Assembly: GCF_000400465.1 (NCBI RefSeq)
Contig: NW_008806290.1
Location: 1-64,000, forward strand
Direction of reading: 5' to 3'
From: Wallemia ichthyophaga EXF-994
Taxonomy: Eukaryota > Basidiomycota > Wallemiomycetes > Wallemiales > Wallemiaceae
Length of the DNA stretch: 64,000 nt
In this document: piece after piece, positions 12,150-23,638 of the stretch
Layout: every line of letters starts with the position of its first letter
Position numbering within the stretch: position 1 is the stretch's first letter
Program-made: the position numbers and the translations under genes
The notes under the pieces: model-generated
What the model was told of the DNA's origin: nothing
The model's database searches: none
Seen by the model: only the letters and a program-made list of their open reading frames with translations

Positions 12150-14319
12150 TTACAGCCCAATTGTCAATAAAGTCTGCTTCTTTTTCTGCTGCTTTTTATT
12201 TGTATTCCTAGAGTCGCTGTTGGGAGATGATGCATCATCACTCGAGCTCTGTCCTTGAACAATTCTTTGCTGGTGTGGTTGGAAGAGTTTCCTGCGCTCA
12301 GCGTTCGCCTTAGCGACGGCATCAGACGACGGCAGGGAGGGAAAATTGGAAGCATGTCTATTAGAAGAGGTGGCGCCACCGCTGCTCCACCCGGTGCTAG
12401 TGCGTGGCTGTGAGCTGCTTGCAAGACCTGGGTAGTGGGAGCTAGACGCAGATGAGCCGGGCGGTATCCGCTGTGGGCGTCTAGGCTGGCTAGCGTCGCG
12501 CTCCCATACCGGTAATGCTCGACTACCAGCTTTGGCAGCAGCTGACGGTCCAAGAGAGGGGAAGCTGTCGATGCGTTGCTGCTGATGCTGACCAGGCTGT
12601 GCAAACCCACCGTTACTGGTGCTCTGTGCTATCTTGTTCTTTCCCCTGTACTCTTTCCACGCCACATCTAGCTCCCGACTCTTCTCAGCATTGTCGAGCA
12701 AAATACCAACTTGGCTGACAACTGACGCTATAATGTCGATATTGTTCTTAAGAATTGAGACTAAAGACTGAATCAAGTCTCTGGCTGTAGATTCACTATT
12801 CTTGAACGCTCGTATACTAAATTTGAACGCTTGAACTGAGTTGCTGGATTTGGTAAAGTTCATCACCTTGTCAATAACCATGGCGTGTTGGGCTGCGACT
12901 GCTGGGTCAATTGGTGTAGGATCGTTTGGTGTTGCAGGTGCGGATGACACGGCTGATGACTGGCCAGATTGACCAGATTGGTTAGGTTGGTTGGTCAACC
13001 GTCCACCGAAAGCGGCTCTTCTTCCACTGCCGGTAGCTGAACGAGTCTGTGCTGGTTGTGCAGATTCTGTAGGTGGATTCCAGTTGACCTCTAGTCGACT
13101 TACATCCCTTCTTTCTTTGTTGGTGAGATGGGCTCCGTGCTCTTCAACTTGGTGGCCACGTAAATCTAGCTCACTGCCAAAGACTACAAACTTCTTATCG
13201 ACACATGTCGCGTCTGGACATGGGTAGTGGTCTGAGACAAAGTGCTTCTCGAGCGCTGGATAGTCTTTGAAGCTTTTGATTGTTTTGTTATGAAGTGTGT
13301 AAAATGAAGAGTTTTCACCCACTAGAGCATCCTGATACCTGCCTGTTTACATAGGAAACATTCCTCGTGGTTCTCGCGCATGTGTCTAAACAATTCGTCT
13401 TCACTGTAGACTGTGGGATGATTAGTTCAATACCACATCAAAGCTAATGACTGACAATGATCCAGACAAAAGTCGCAGCCGGGATGTGAGTCTATTGCAG
13501 GCTGCACCTTCCTAGCTTTGGCGGAGTAAGATGGAAGTGGCGGAAGGTGGCGGAGGAGAGAAGTATGCGAGAAGAGTTTGTGTTCGTGGGTGAACACCTT
13601 CTTGTATCGAATACATAAATCGCTTTGGCAAAGTCAGATAGTTCAAAACACCCGAGAGCTAACATACCAGAGAGTGCCTTTGTGAATATTCTTGGCATGT
13701 ACGCGCAAATCTTGCCATCCAGCAGCAACATAATCGCACTTGCCGCAATTGAAACGAAGCATAGAGAGCGTTGTGCTCATGATTGCTTTAGTTTCGCAAC
13801 GTATGTTAAGCTTCGAGTCGAAAGGCCAGCTATCTATACCTGAGTACTCGTTGTAAGGCTTAGTGGCGCTTTTTACGAAAATGACGTCCTCTTGCTCTTT
13901 CTGTAAAACTCCAATTAGTTGTGTTTTGAGTGACGTTATCCACCCACTTTACAAAAAGTGCATTCGCGATTCTTGAATAGGGCTCGCAGTCTGAGTGTGC
14001 AGGTGTGGCACGTGCGATGGGAGCAAGGGCCCAGAGCCCATATAGACACAGGCTCAGCACAAATGAAGCAAACGGCCTGATCGACGTCTACAGCTGGGGC
14101 TTCGGATGCTTTAGAGAGGCCTGGAGGAGGCATTGGAAGGGGAACAGACTGGCCCTTATTGTTATCTAATTTCGGGCCTTCGTGCTCGCTTTCAGAAGCG
14201 GTAGCTGAAGTGGCCGTGGCTGTGGCTGAGGCTATCGGTGGTTGGGCCGACGACGTCAAGCTGCCATTGAAATTCCTGCGACCGTTCCTAGGCTTATGCG
14301 GAGTATTGTGCGTGCTCAT
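12150..14319 (-). CDS. HEL2: RING E3 ubiquitin ligase Hel2/ZNF598 (ribosome quality control)
   Basis: Ligase that ubiquitinates small-subunit proteins on collided ribosomes. Exon 1 (14319 to about 13946) carries a Ser/Ala/Pro-rich lead and a RING finger of the Hel2 type (VCFICAEPVSIWALGPCSHR, then CTLRLRALFKNRECTFCK). Later exons read KEQEDVIFVKSATKPYNEYS, then LRFNCGKCDYVAAGWQDLRV. They are followed by several C2H2-like fingers (DLCIRYKKVFTHEHKLFSH, HPGCDFCLDHC, SEDELFRHMRENHEECFLC). The large last exon (about 13266 to 12150) contains FVSDHYPCPDATC, HQVEEHG, a conserved helical block and a Gly/Ser/Gln-rich tail ending in lysines (KKQQKKKQ). Family assignment is firm from RING and finger order. 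The intron near 13267-13336 is modelled by joining CFLCKQA to DYPALEKHF, and its edges could differ. It converges with phytochelatin synthase. Confidence 0.9.
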
Positions 14320-14658
14320 CGAGATGGCTAATGATGATGGTTGAGATGGAAGATGAGATTAGTGGGAGCTGTGCACAGGAGAATAGGGGGTTTTGAGCAA
14401 CGTGGGTTTGAGTGCATTATAGCCCGTCAAATACTCACAATCTCATCGCGTAGCTTTAAAATCACGCACAAGTACAAGAAGGATATCAAAATGAGCGGAG
14501 TAGAGCGTGAAATATAATGCTACCAAATAGAGCACGATTCAACCAGAAATTCAGTACAATTTAAGATTATTTTGTAACATTTTCAAATTTGTAGCGTCTA
14601 AGCCGTACTGAGCCACTCGAGTGGAAATTCTTCTTGTAACCCAACTTGAACGAGTAAA

Positions 14659-15898
14659 ATGGCAGACAACGAAATGCAAGTTAACGAAGGACTCATTGAG
14701 TCGAACTACGATGAGGTCGTCGACCACTTTGACAACATGGAGCTTAAGCCTGAGTTGTTGAGAGGTATCTACGCATACGGGTGGGTCAATAGGCTTGGGC
14801 GTATCCCCAGTGACTCACACACACACCGCCAGTTTCGAGCGTCCTTCTGCTATCCAACAACGCGCTATTATGCCTGTCGTTAAGAAGAACGACGTTATCG
14901 CTCAAGCCCAGTCTGGTACTGGTAAAACTGCCACTTTCACCGTCTCCATCTTGCAGAGAATCGACGCGTCTATCAAGGGCACTCAAGCTCTTATCGTCGC
15001 TCCTACCCGTGAACTTGCTCAACAGATTCACAAGGTCGTTGTTGCTTTAGGTGACTACATGGGTATCACTTGTCACGCTTGTGTTGGTGGTACGAACGTT
15101 CGTGAGGATATGGCTAAGCTTCAAGACGGTGTTCACGTCGTCGTCGGTACCCCTGGTCGTGTCTACGATATGTTGAACAGACGCGTTCTCAGCACCCAGC
15201 ACATGCAAATTTTCTGTCTTGATGAGGCTGATGAGATGTTGTCCCGTGGTTTCAAGGAGCAGATCTACGAGGTCTTCCAACTCCTCCCAGGTGAAACTCA
15301 AGTTGCTCTCTTCTCTGCAACCATGCCTGCTGATGTTTTGGATGTCTCAAAGAAATTCATGCGTGACCCAATTAGAATTCTCGTCAAGCGTGATGAATTG
15401 ACCTTGGAAGGTATCAAGCAGTTCTACATCAACGTTGACAAGGATGAATGGAAATTGGACACTCTCGCAGATTTGTACGAGACTGTTACCATCACTCAAG
15501 CTGTCATCTTCTGTAACTCTCGTCGTCGTGTCGATTGGTTGACTGAACAATTAGGTGCTAGAGATTTCACCGTTTCTGCTATGCACGGTGATATGGACCA
15601 AAACCAACGTGAAACTATCATGAAGGAGTTCAGATCAGGTTCTTCAAGAGTTTTGATCACCACTGATCTTTTGGCTAGAGGTATTGACGTTCAACAAGTT
15701 TCACTTGTCATCAACTACGACTTACCTGCTTCCCGTGAAAACTACATTCACAGAATCGGTAGAGGTGGTAGATTCGGTAGAAAGGGTGTTGCCATCAACT
15801 TTGTTACAGAGGATGATGTCAAGATGTTACGTGAAATTGAGCAATTCTACTCAACTCAAATTGATGAGATGCCATTGAACGTAGCTGATCTTATCTAA
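14659..15898 (+). CDS. TIF1: eIF4A, DEAD-box translation initiation helicase
   Basis: ATP-dependent RNA helicase of the eIF4F cap-binding complex. Two exons, 14659-14780 and 14833-15898, joined by a 52-base intron. All DEAD-box motifs are present in order: [10 protein letters not shown] (Q motif), AQSGTGKT (I), PTRELA (Ia), GTPGRV (Ib), DEAD within [10 protein letters not shown] (II), SAT (III), FCNSRR (IV), [10 protein letters not shown] (V) and [13 protein letters not shown] (VI). Length (about 395 residues) and the C-terminus (MPLNVADLI) are those of canonical eIF4A. Codon use is strongly biased to T- and C-ending codons compared with neighbours, which fits very high expression. It starts head-to-head with HEL2, with about 340 bases between them. 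Confidence 0.98.
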
Positions 15899-16212
15899 GA
15901 TTAAATATAGTGTATTTAGGTTAATTATCTGGTTGTCGTGGTATCAGTAATTGTAAATTTCTGCATTTCTTTTTTACTTTACTTTGTGTGTGTCTTTGTA
16001 TCTGAAAGTTTTGACTTTTATCGGGGTGAAGAAGGGTGATGAAATGTTTATCACTGTTTTCCTGAAAGCGTGTGAGCTATAATACACAATTCAAACAGAA
16101 CCCTTTGGATGACTCCAGAAAAGCGAGAGGCCAAATCTAGCCCTAAATTTCTTACGGCCAAGGTTGATAAGTACAGATGAATAGGTCAATTTAAGGTAAA
16201 GTTGGCTATAAG

Positions 16213-17340
16213 ATGTCGCATAAGGTTAGCTGCGAGGAGTTAGCTGCACTGGAGAAGTTGGAAAACGACCTAATCAGAAACCAGTCAATCTTCAAGTATC
16301 TGAGTAGATATCTCGATAAGAATAACAGAATAGAAGAGAATCATAGCAAGGGTCATGAGACTAGAGAGATATTTCTGCGGTCACTCGAGCCATTTGTCTT
16401 TGCTTGCTCGAGTCAATGTGTAACTATGTGGGGGTGATTGTTTGCCAGTTGCGTAAGTTGCTTAAAATGGACTGACTGAGAACGTAAAACAGCACTGCTG
16501 GCAAAATTCATTGTAACGAGATCCTCAAGCTGATCAAGCGCAAACCAGATTATGAGTGTGGGTTCGGTAAACACTGATCAAACAGCCTATTCATTGGACA
16601 AAACGCATTAATTTAATTACACTGTCCGCTCTTCTCATTGGCTATATGCCTGTCACAATTAAACTCTATCAAGAATCATACACAGGTAGCTTTTGTTTGT
16701 GCTTACATTGGGAATGTTAGGACTAAGCAGCTGATAGCTTTCGTGAGGGATGTATGCAGCTTTTTCCGTCTACAAAGTCGATTTCGTTCTGCAAAGACTT
16801 GAGATCTGCCGAGAAGGTCGTCGAGAAGGTCAGCAAAACTCAGCCAAAGGCGCTGGTTGTGTACCATGCACACGACAAAGAGGCATTCGATAGAGTTGGT
16901 TTGTGCGTGTTAAAGGTGATGGTATCAGTCTCACTCGCACTTGCGCTCTTCACGTAGACAACGACGAGCTGCGTATATCTTTTAGCTCTGATAATATCCC
17001 GCCTAGCCTGATTAATCAGAAAATCAAGCTGATTGTGGGTGTATGCTGACCAGCGAGCACACCACAAACAAACAAACACTGCAGGTGAACTGCAACCAGC
17101 CACCGCATCACTGAGAATACACAATCCTGGGCGGTTTGCTGAGTGGAATTGACGCCAAGTCCTATCAGATGTGTAGACCGCTGTTATCGGCTGAGAAGGC
17201 AATTGCGATAACGCTTACGAGCGAGCTCGAGATGATGCCGTTGGTATAGTCCAGCTGGTGAGCGTCGTGTAGTGTGTCGAGGTTGACACGAATCTGACCG
17301 GAAAACCAGCTGAACTCGCGTCTAAAGCGTGAACTGGGCT
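16213..17340 (+). other. Unresolved region with coding-like fragments (hypothetical multi-exon gene or decayed gene)
   Basis: Between eIF4A and MCL1 there is about 1.4 kb without an identified gene, yet several short plus-strand segments read like protein. They are a 60-odd residue start (MSHKVSCEELAALEKLENDL..., from 16213), KIHCNEILKLIKRKPDYEC (about 16500-16560), VAFVCAYIGNVRTKQLIAF (about 16686), RSAEKVVEKVSKTQPKALVV (about 16803), DNIPPSLINQKIKLIVG (about 16990-17040) and GGLLSGIDAKSYQMCRPLLS (about 17128). Plausible GT/AG sites separate some of them, but one junction near 16890 needs a frame change for which I see no intron. I do not recognise the product. It could be a gene with seven or more small exons, or a pseudogene. 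Confidence 0.35.
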
Positions 17341-17464
17341 AATGCACACTGCAATGACAAACTGCTGTAGTTTTATTTTAAATTTAAATTTCCATTTTGT
17401 ATTTTGTATTTCAGATAGTAGACACAGATACCGCGACGCGTCGTTGAGTTTTGTAAAGTTACCA

Positions 17465-20400
17465 ATGAGTGTAGCGCCGTCTGTATGTATGGAATGGGTG
17501 AACTGCGATACAAATTAACGATGCGAGCAGGAACACCTCTCCACGCTGTGGTGCCATTCCGAGGGATTGGCCCGTCTGCTGTATTCGCCAGACGGGAGCA
17601 AGTTGTACACGGCGGGGAATGACTCGATGCTGCGAGCGTTTAGTCTGAACAGCGACCAGAGTCTGGGTGAGTCGCAGGTGATAGATGCGCACACGGACTC
17701 GATCCAGTCGCTCGACGCGACGAGCCAACTAGTCATTACAGCCTGCGAAGATGGCTGCGTGCGGTCATTCAACCTCTCCGACAACTCCTTCAACGAGCTC
17801 CTCGTTAAATCCTCTCTCCCGGCGCGCTGGATCGGCGTCGAGAGGGTTAGAGGGCGTGCTAAGCGTATAGCGCTTGCCTCTGACGAACTTATTGTGAAAA
17901 TAGTGGATTTGAATGATCACCTCAAGGTCAGTTTGCTGCAGGGACACACAAAATCAGTCAGGTGTGCTACGTGGGCACCCAACGGCGGCGTCTTGGCCAC
18001 CTCCAGCGCAGACGGCTCGATAAAGATATGGAAGGAGAAGCACAGCCAGTTCGAATGCATCAAGACAATCGACGGGATTATCAGAGCCGATGACGCGGAG
18101 TGAGTGGGGTTTTTATCTTGGTCTGGCTCTGCAAACACTCTAACGCGTCTTTTTCAGCTCCGAATATGGCGTCGCAGCGCACTGGCACCCTTCTGGCAAA
18201 TTAATCGTCTGCACTACGCGTGCAAGCGACATTGCCATCATCGATACATCCACATACAGGAAAATTGGCAGTCTGTCTCACGATGGACATACAGCGGACG
18301 TGTCAGAAGTGGAGTGGTCGCCCAATGGTCGCTATCTCGCTAGTGCAGGTCGTGATGGTAATGTACTGGTGTGGTCCATCGACGACAGGAGGGTGATTGC
18401 AAAAACTAAGGCTGAGTCACTCGTGACGGCATTCGCTTGGCATCCGACGGAGAACGTGCTCTCGTTTATCGATACTTCGTCGTCAGTTACGAGATGGCTT
18501 AGACCTGTGCCTGATGCTGCTGAGCCGCCATGCGGTGGCAAGGTGCTCTATGGCGATGAGATGCACACTGCTAATGGCAAGGCTGGACATGCGCTCGGGT
18601 ATGAAGACAAGGAGTCGCGCCAAGATGAAGACACGGTTTTGCGCGAACTGAGTGAGCTGCGAGACGGAGACCAAGACAATCTCGATGATTTCGCAATAGA
18701 TGGAGATGACAAGGAGAATGGCGATGGTGATGGTAATTTGGATGACGATGAGTATACCCACTCAAAGCGGAAGCACACCTCGGCAGCAGTATACGACGGA
18801 GGTCAACGCCCCTTCCAACCAGGCAGCACACCTCTGCGCGTAGACAGACGCTACCTAGCGTTCAACATGGTTGGGGTGGTGCACGCGGTAGACCAAGACA
18901 CGCACAATCTTATCACGGTAGAGTTCCACGACAAAAGTGCGCATCGCGGTTACAGTTTCCAGGATCACTTCAAGTCGTCCTTGTGCGCGCTCGGGGAGGC
19001 AGGTGCGGTGTATGCGTCTGCCGGAGCAGCTGGAGCAGCTTCGATGGTTGTCTACAAACCCTTCGACAGCTGGTCAGCGCAGCAAGACTGGAGTGTGCGG
19101 CTGGGAGACGGGGAGGTGGCAAGTTTAGTCGCGTGTACCTCGAGCGTCGTCGTCGTATGCTCATCTACCCCTTCCACCCACCTCATCCGCTTCTTCACGA
19201 CTAGTGGCATACAGAGGTATGTCCTCAACCACGGCAAAGAGATGGTGACTGCGAGCGCGAGTAGACAGTATCTCATCATCGTTTCCCGATCTACCGGGGG
19301 CGCTGTGAACGGACTCCAAAATTTGGAGTACGACGTTATGGATCTGTTTACACTCGAGTGGGTTCAGCGTGGTGCTGTGCCGTTGGGACAGGGTGGCGAG
19401 ATACGCTGGCTGGGTTTCTCGGTGGATGTCGATGTGAGTGGGGTTGTTTTATTCGGCGGACTGTCTCACTCACACTCCGCAGATACCCGTCATGTTTGAC
19501 TCTAATGGACTGTTATCGATGCTGGACCGCTTTGCGACACCCATGCAGGCGCGTTGGGTGCCGTTGCTGGATACAGCCACACTCGAGCGGGGGCGCGACA
19601 AACAAGAACGGTATTGGCCGGTGGGCGTGGTGGGCAATTCGCTGCAATGCCTCATTTTGAAAGGGAGGGAGCAGCACCCCTTCTTCCCCCGCCCGCTTAT
19701 CAGTACATTGGATGTGCGCATGCCGGTGCTTGGCCTAGATACGCAGCAGGGGCAGCTAGAGGAGGGCGTACTGCGCGACTCGCTGGTGCTGAGCCACGCG
19801 CGGGGGCAGGCTGAGAATGTAGGAGACGAGGAACATTCCAACCTCGAAGAAGCCATCAAGAAACATGAACTCACCATCGATAAAGGACTCCTGCAGCTTA
19901 TTAATACGGCTTGCAAGGCGGATCGCTTGCAGAGAGCACTGGATGCGGCGGGGATGCTGAACCAGTTCAGCTCTGTCGACGCAGCTATGAAGATCGCCGC
20001 CTTCTTTCATCTTCCTAGTTTGCAGGATCGCATCTATCTGCTGAAGGAGGAGAAGATGCGGGTGAGTGGGAGGAGTAAGGGTGGGAGGAGTAAGAGGATG
20101 AACTACGAAGAGAGACTGATGAGCAGGCCGCTGTCGACACTGCCTGTCGGCTCGGTTGGTCAGAGCTCCCACAGCAATCACGCACCTGCATTTCCAGCTC
20201 GGAAACCACACCAGAAGAGGCGGTTTGACGCACCTGTAGAGCTGGATGACGTTGACGTGGGCGGGGATGTGACGCAGGAGGTGGTAGACGTAGAGGGAGA
20301 TGGCGATGAAGATGAGCCTATTGACTTTAGCGACGATGAAGAGGAGGATGGGGCGGAGGAGGGAGAGCACGCTGAGAACCCCACCACCACCTCAAACAAA

Positions 20401-20823
20401 CGCAAGATGGACGCAGTTGACGACAGCCAACTCACCTTTTCACCGCCACAGAGCAGCCGGGCGAGACTAAGCGAGGAGGTGATGGCGATACCACCCCCAC
20501 CGATACCAGGAATGGCGACGGGCACCGCGCAGACTACGCAGTCCAACCCATTCGCCAAGTCCGCCAATCCATTTGCTAAAACACCCGCTGTCTCACTCGC
20601 GGATAACAAGACAGCGCTTAAGAAGAGCAGCATACACCAGTCAGATTCCTTCTTTGAGCGGGCAGAGAGGCCAGTAGAGAGGAGCGGGAAGGCGGGACAG
20701 AGTAAGAAGAAGAACACGAATAAGAAGCAACAGTCTTCACTCCTCAGCCACCTCCAGAAGCCTGCGTCGGCATTGCATGAGAGGGATGAGAATGAGAATG
20801 AGAATGATAACTCAAATGAGTAG
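17465..20823 (+). CDS. MCL1: Mcl1/Ctf4 (WDHD1) replisome adaptor
   Basis: DNA polymerase alpha-binding hub that links the CMG helicase to primase and to sister-chromatid cohesion factors. Exon 1 is tiny (17465-17482, MSVAPS). Exon 2 (17531 to about 18102) starts EHLSTLWCHSEGLARLLYSP, and two further introns lie at about 18103-18156 (GTGAGT/TTTCAG) and about 19434-19482. The N-terminal half is a WD40 propeller (SPDGSKLYTAGNDSMLRAF, LQGHTKSVRCATWAPNGGVL, VEWSPNGRYLASAGRDGNVL). An acidic linker follows (18630-18760), then the SepB/Mcl1 second propeller and helical bundle (MFDSNGLLSMLDRF to FFHLPSLQDRIYLLKEEKMR). The C-terminus is long, acidic and lysine-rich, with NPF-type short repeats. It has the usual domain set for the family. 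It ends 52 bases before the convergent RRP3 stop. Confidence 0.9.
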
Positions 20824-20875
20824 TGTCTATATGTAATTAATAAATAAGTAACCAAGTAATATACAAACGATCCAA

Positions 20876-22180
20876 CTAAAACTTCTTCTGCTTCTTTTTG
20901 CCTTGGGAGGTAGTTTTGGGGAGACTAGCAACGTCGTCATCCATATCCATATCGTCTCTCGCTGAATGCTTGCCTTTGCGTTTCTTTTGCTGCGATTCGC
21001 GCATTTCCACTGCGGCCAATCTCGCCGCTTCGTTGACGCGTTCGACGAGGAGGGGAATGGCCTGTTTATCGTGAGGGAATTCCTCCATTTTAACGTTGGT
21101 AGATTTTTCGATACGTTGGAGGAGTTCCACGTCGTATTGAGTGACGAAAGTGACAGCCTTACCACTGCGTCCTGCTCTCGCTGTTCTACCCACACGGTGG
21201 ATGTAGTCTTTAGAGTTGGATGGTGTATCGTAGTTGACGACGTAGTCCACACTAGGAATATCCAGCCCACGACTAGCTACATCGGTAGCTACGAGAATGT
21301 TGCGTCCACCTGCTTTGAATTTGTTGAGGGCGCCAAGTCGGGATGACTGAGACAATTGACCGTGCAAAGGTATCGCGGGAAAACCAAGGTTGCGGAGAAT
21401 GATGGAAATGCGTTGAGCATCTGCGACAGTGCGGGTGAAAATAATCATCGAATGGCCAGCTACTTCGTTAGCCAAGTAGATGAGATAGCTGTCTTTGAGT
21501 TTGAAGGGGAAGAAGAGGTAGTGTTGCAACAGCGTAGACACAGTCTGGTACTTGTCACTCACTTCCACCTTAACTGGGTTGGAGAGCGAGGCACGTTGAA
21601 GTTTGGCGACTTTCGTGGTCATTGTCGCGGAGAAGAGCATGGTTGTGCGTGATTTTGGGAGGATCTTCAAGAGCTTGTCGATGATCGGACCGAAATCCAT
21701 ATCAAGCAATCTGTCAGCCTCGTCCATGATAAGAAACTTGATATTCCGGAGGGAGAAGCCCTTTGTGTTCTCGAGGTGATCGTGGAGGCGCCCAGGGGTT
21801 GCGACGATGACGTGCGGTTTCTTGGAGAGGGCTATAGACTGGGTCATCATGTCCATACCACCAACGATGGTGGCAGTGCGTAGACCGATGCTTGAACCGA
21901 GGGCGTCGAACTGCTCAGAGATTTGGTACGCGAGTTCTCTGGTGGGAGCGAGGACGCAGCAGAAGTAAGGGGAGGGAGTATCGTACAGAAGCTGTATAAC
22001 AGGCAACGCAAACGCGGCAGTCTTCCCGCTGCCTGTCTGGGCTAAACCAATGATATCCCTCGATTGGAGCGAGTAAGGGATCGACTGTTGCTGGATCTCA
22101 GTGGGGCTAGTATATCCAAGGCGTTGACAATTTTTAATTAAATCATCGATGAGATTGAGGTCCTTGAACGAGCAAGCCAT
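20876..22180 (-). CDS. RRP3: Rrp3/DDX47 DEAD-box RNA helicase (rRNA processing)
   Basis: Intronless gene for a nucleolar ATP-dependent RNA helicase of 434 residues that acts in early 18S pre-rRNA processing. Motifs in order: [14 protein letters not shown] (Q motif), AQTGSGKT (I), PTRELA (Ia), VATPGRL (Ib), [13 protein letters not shown] (II), FSATM (III), IIFTRT (IV), [13 protein letters not shown] (V) and [10 protein letters not shown] (VI). The DMDFG sequence after the DEAD box and [13 protein letters not shown] near the end match the Rrp3/DDX47 subgroup rather than eIF4A. The C-terminus is lysine-rich (GKKKQKKF), fitting nucleolar location. It is divergent from UBP3, with only 37 bases between start codons. 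Confidence 0.95.
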   Translation of the reverse strand: MACSFKDLNLIDDLIKNCQRLGYTSPTEIQQQSIPYSLQSRDIIGLAQTGSGKTAAFALPVIQLLYDTPSPYFCCVLAPTRELAYQISEQFDALGSSIGLRTATIVGGMDMMTQSIALSKKPHVIVATPGRLHDHLENTKGFSLRNIKFLIMDEADRLLDMDFGPIIDKLLKILPKSRTTMLFSATMTTKVAKLQRASLSNPVKVEVSDKYQTVSTLLQHYLFFPFKLKDSYLIYLANEVAGHSMIIFTRTVADAQRISIILRNLGFPAIPLHGQLSQSSRLGALNKFKAGGRNILVATDVASRGLDIPSVDYVVNYDTPSNSKDYIHRVGRTARAGRSGKAVTFVTQYDVELLQRIEKSTNVKMEEFPHDKQAIPLLVERVNEAARLAAVEMRESQQKKRKGKHSARDDMDMDDDVASLPKTTSQGKKKQKKF

Positions 22181-22217
22181 GGTCGTTGGTGGTCAACGGT
22201 CAACAACCACTACTTGA

Positions 22218-23537
22218 ATGAACCTGTACAGCGTCTGCAGTTATAGACCGCGGGCTGATAGATCACCTGGACTGGTCTACTACAGCGGGAGCAACCCACC
22301 CACTCGAATCAAAGGTGCGGATCGAGTGGCAGTTGAAGATTATCAGATAGCGCATAGAGAATCTAATCAGATTGCGCATAAAGAATCTAATCAGATTGCG
22401 AACAAGCAATCTAACAATATCCAACTCAGAGGCCTCATCAATCTCGGCAACCTCTGCTTTGCTAATTCCATCTTCCAGTCGCTGGTATTTTGCCAGCCAT
22501 TCTATCAAATGATGATTGGCCTGTCGACTCAGCTGCCCTTCTCCTTCAACAAAACTCCTTTGCTCGACGCTACCATTGCTTTTCTCCAGCAATTTAACCC
22601 CACCAACGACATGAACGACATGAACGACATTGGCGAACCTTTCACCCCCACTCTCATTTACGACGCTCTCAAGCAATACAACAGGTTCAATACCATCCAT
22701 CGTGGCCAACAGGAAGACGCTGAGGAGTTTCTTGGCTTCTTCTTGGACACCTTGCACGAGGAGTTGGTGAGCATATCTCCCAGGCTTAAGCCGCGGACTC
22801 GTTGGTTTGATGGAGTCGATAGCCCAGATGACTCCAACGAATGGCTCCAAGTGGGACACAAGAACAAAACGCTCAACAAACCCTCAACCCCGTCCAACCC
22901 CACTGAATCACCCATTTCCAAGTTGTTCGGTGGTAAATTCAGATCTACCCTCAAAACTCCGGGTCAAAAGGACTCTATCACCCTAGAGCCCTTCCAACCC
23001 CTTCAACTAGACATACAGCCAGATCACATACACTCCATAGAAGACGCCCTCCTCAACTTAGCCCAGCCAGAAACTATCCACGGCGTTTACTCCCCCTCCA
23101 AACAAGGCCCTGTCGACGCAACTAAACAAGTCACTATAGACACTTCCCCACCTATCCTCATTATCCACCTCAAGCGCTTCTTATATCACAGCGTCGGCGG
23201 CGTTATGAAAAGCAACAAGAGAATCACTTACCAACCCACTCTCTCCATCCCCAACTCCATCCTCTCCCCTTGGAATACTCCCGCTGATGGTCTCCATTAT
23301 AGATTATTCGCTGTTGTCTATCATCATGGCCAAAATAGTGGCTCTGGTCACTACACTATAGACGTCCTACGCCAAGATCTCAAGCAATGGGTGCATATTG
23401 ACGATATTGTTATGAACTTCCTCGATGAAAATCATGTCGTGGAGACGGAGTATGGTAGCAGTGGTAACAATAACAGCAATGGTAGCAGCGCAAACAACGA
23501 CAAGACAGCTTACTTACTTCTCTACAGCAAGATGTAG
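22218..23537 (+). CDS. UBP3: Ubiquitin-specific protease, Ubp3/USP10 type
   Basis: Deubiquitinase of the C19 family, about 439 residues and intronless as modelled. The Cys box is GLINLGNLCFANSIFQSLVF (nucleophile Cys) and the His box is AVVYHHGQNSGSGHYTIDVL, followed by QWVHIDD and KTAYLLLYSK. HRGQQEDAEEFLGFFLDTLH and PPILIIHLKRF are further family blocks. The YHHG and VLRQ context fits Ubp3/USP10, which in yeast acts with Bre5 in ribophagy and vesicle transport. The N-terminus before the Cys box is short for Ubp3 and contains an imperfect repeat (NQIAHKESNQIANKQSNN, 22343-22420). The start codon sits only 37 bases from that of RRP3, so an upstream exon on the other side cannot be excluded. 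Confidence 0.85.
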   Translation: MNLYSVCSYRPRADRSPGLVYYSGSNPPTRIKGADRVAVEDYQIAHRESNQIAHKESNQIANKQSNNIQLRGLINLGNLCFANSIFQSLVFCQPFYQMMIGLSTQLPFSFNKTPLLDATIAFLQQFNPTNDMNDMNDIGEPFTPTLIYDALKQYNRFNTIHRGQQEDAEEFLGFFLDTLHEELVSISPRLKPRTRWFDGVDSPDDSNEWLQVGHKNKTLNKPSTPSNPTESPISKLFGGKFRSTLKTPGQKDSITLEPFQPLQLDIQPDHIHSIEDALLNLAQPETIHGVYSPSKQGPVDATKQVTIDTSPPILIIHLKRFLYHSVGGVMKSNKRITYQPTLSIPNSILSPWNTPADGLHYRLFAVVYHHGQNSGSGHYTIDVLRQDLKQWVHIDDIVMNFLDENHVVETEYGSSGNNNSNGSSANNDKTAYLLLYSKM

Positions 23538-23638
23538 ATTATTCACCTTACTCCCTGCACACTGCAAACTGCATACTGCTTTGTTGGATACAAATAAATA
23601 CAAATACATAACAGCTCTTAGGAATCAGTCAATCTCCT

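Noticed and set aside
19756-20370. Second antisense frame (204 codons) opposite Mcl1
   Set aside because: It is a shadow of the conserved Mcl1 helical domain and linker; the sense strand explains the sequence.
20178-20855. Long antisense frame (225 codons) opposite the C-terminus of Mcl1
   Set aside because: It mirrors the low-complexity acidic and Lys-rich coding sequence of Mcl1, has Ser/Cys-rich composition and no family resemblance.
22263-22859. Antisense frame (198 codons) opposite UBP3
   Set aside because: It overlaps the conserved Cys-box region of the deubiquitinase, which is clearly coding on the plus strand.
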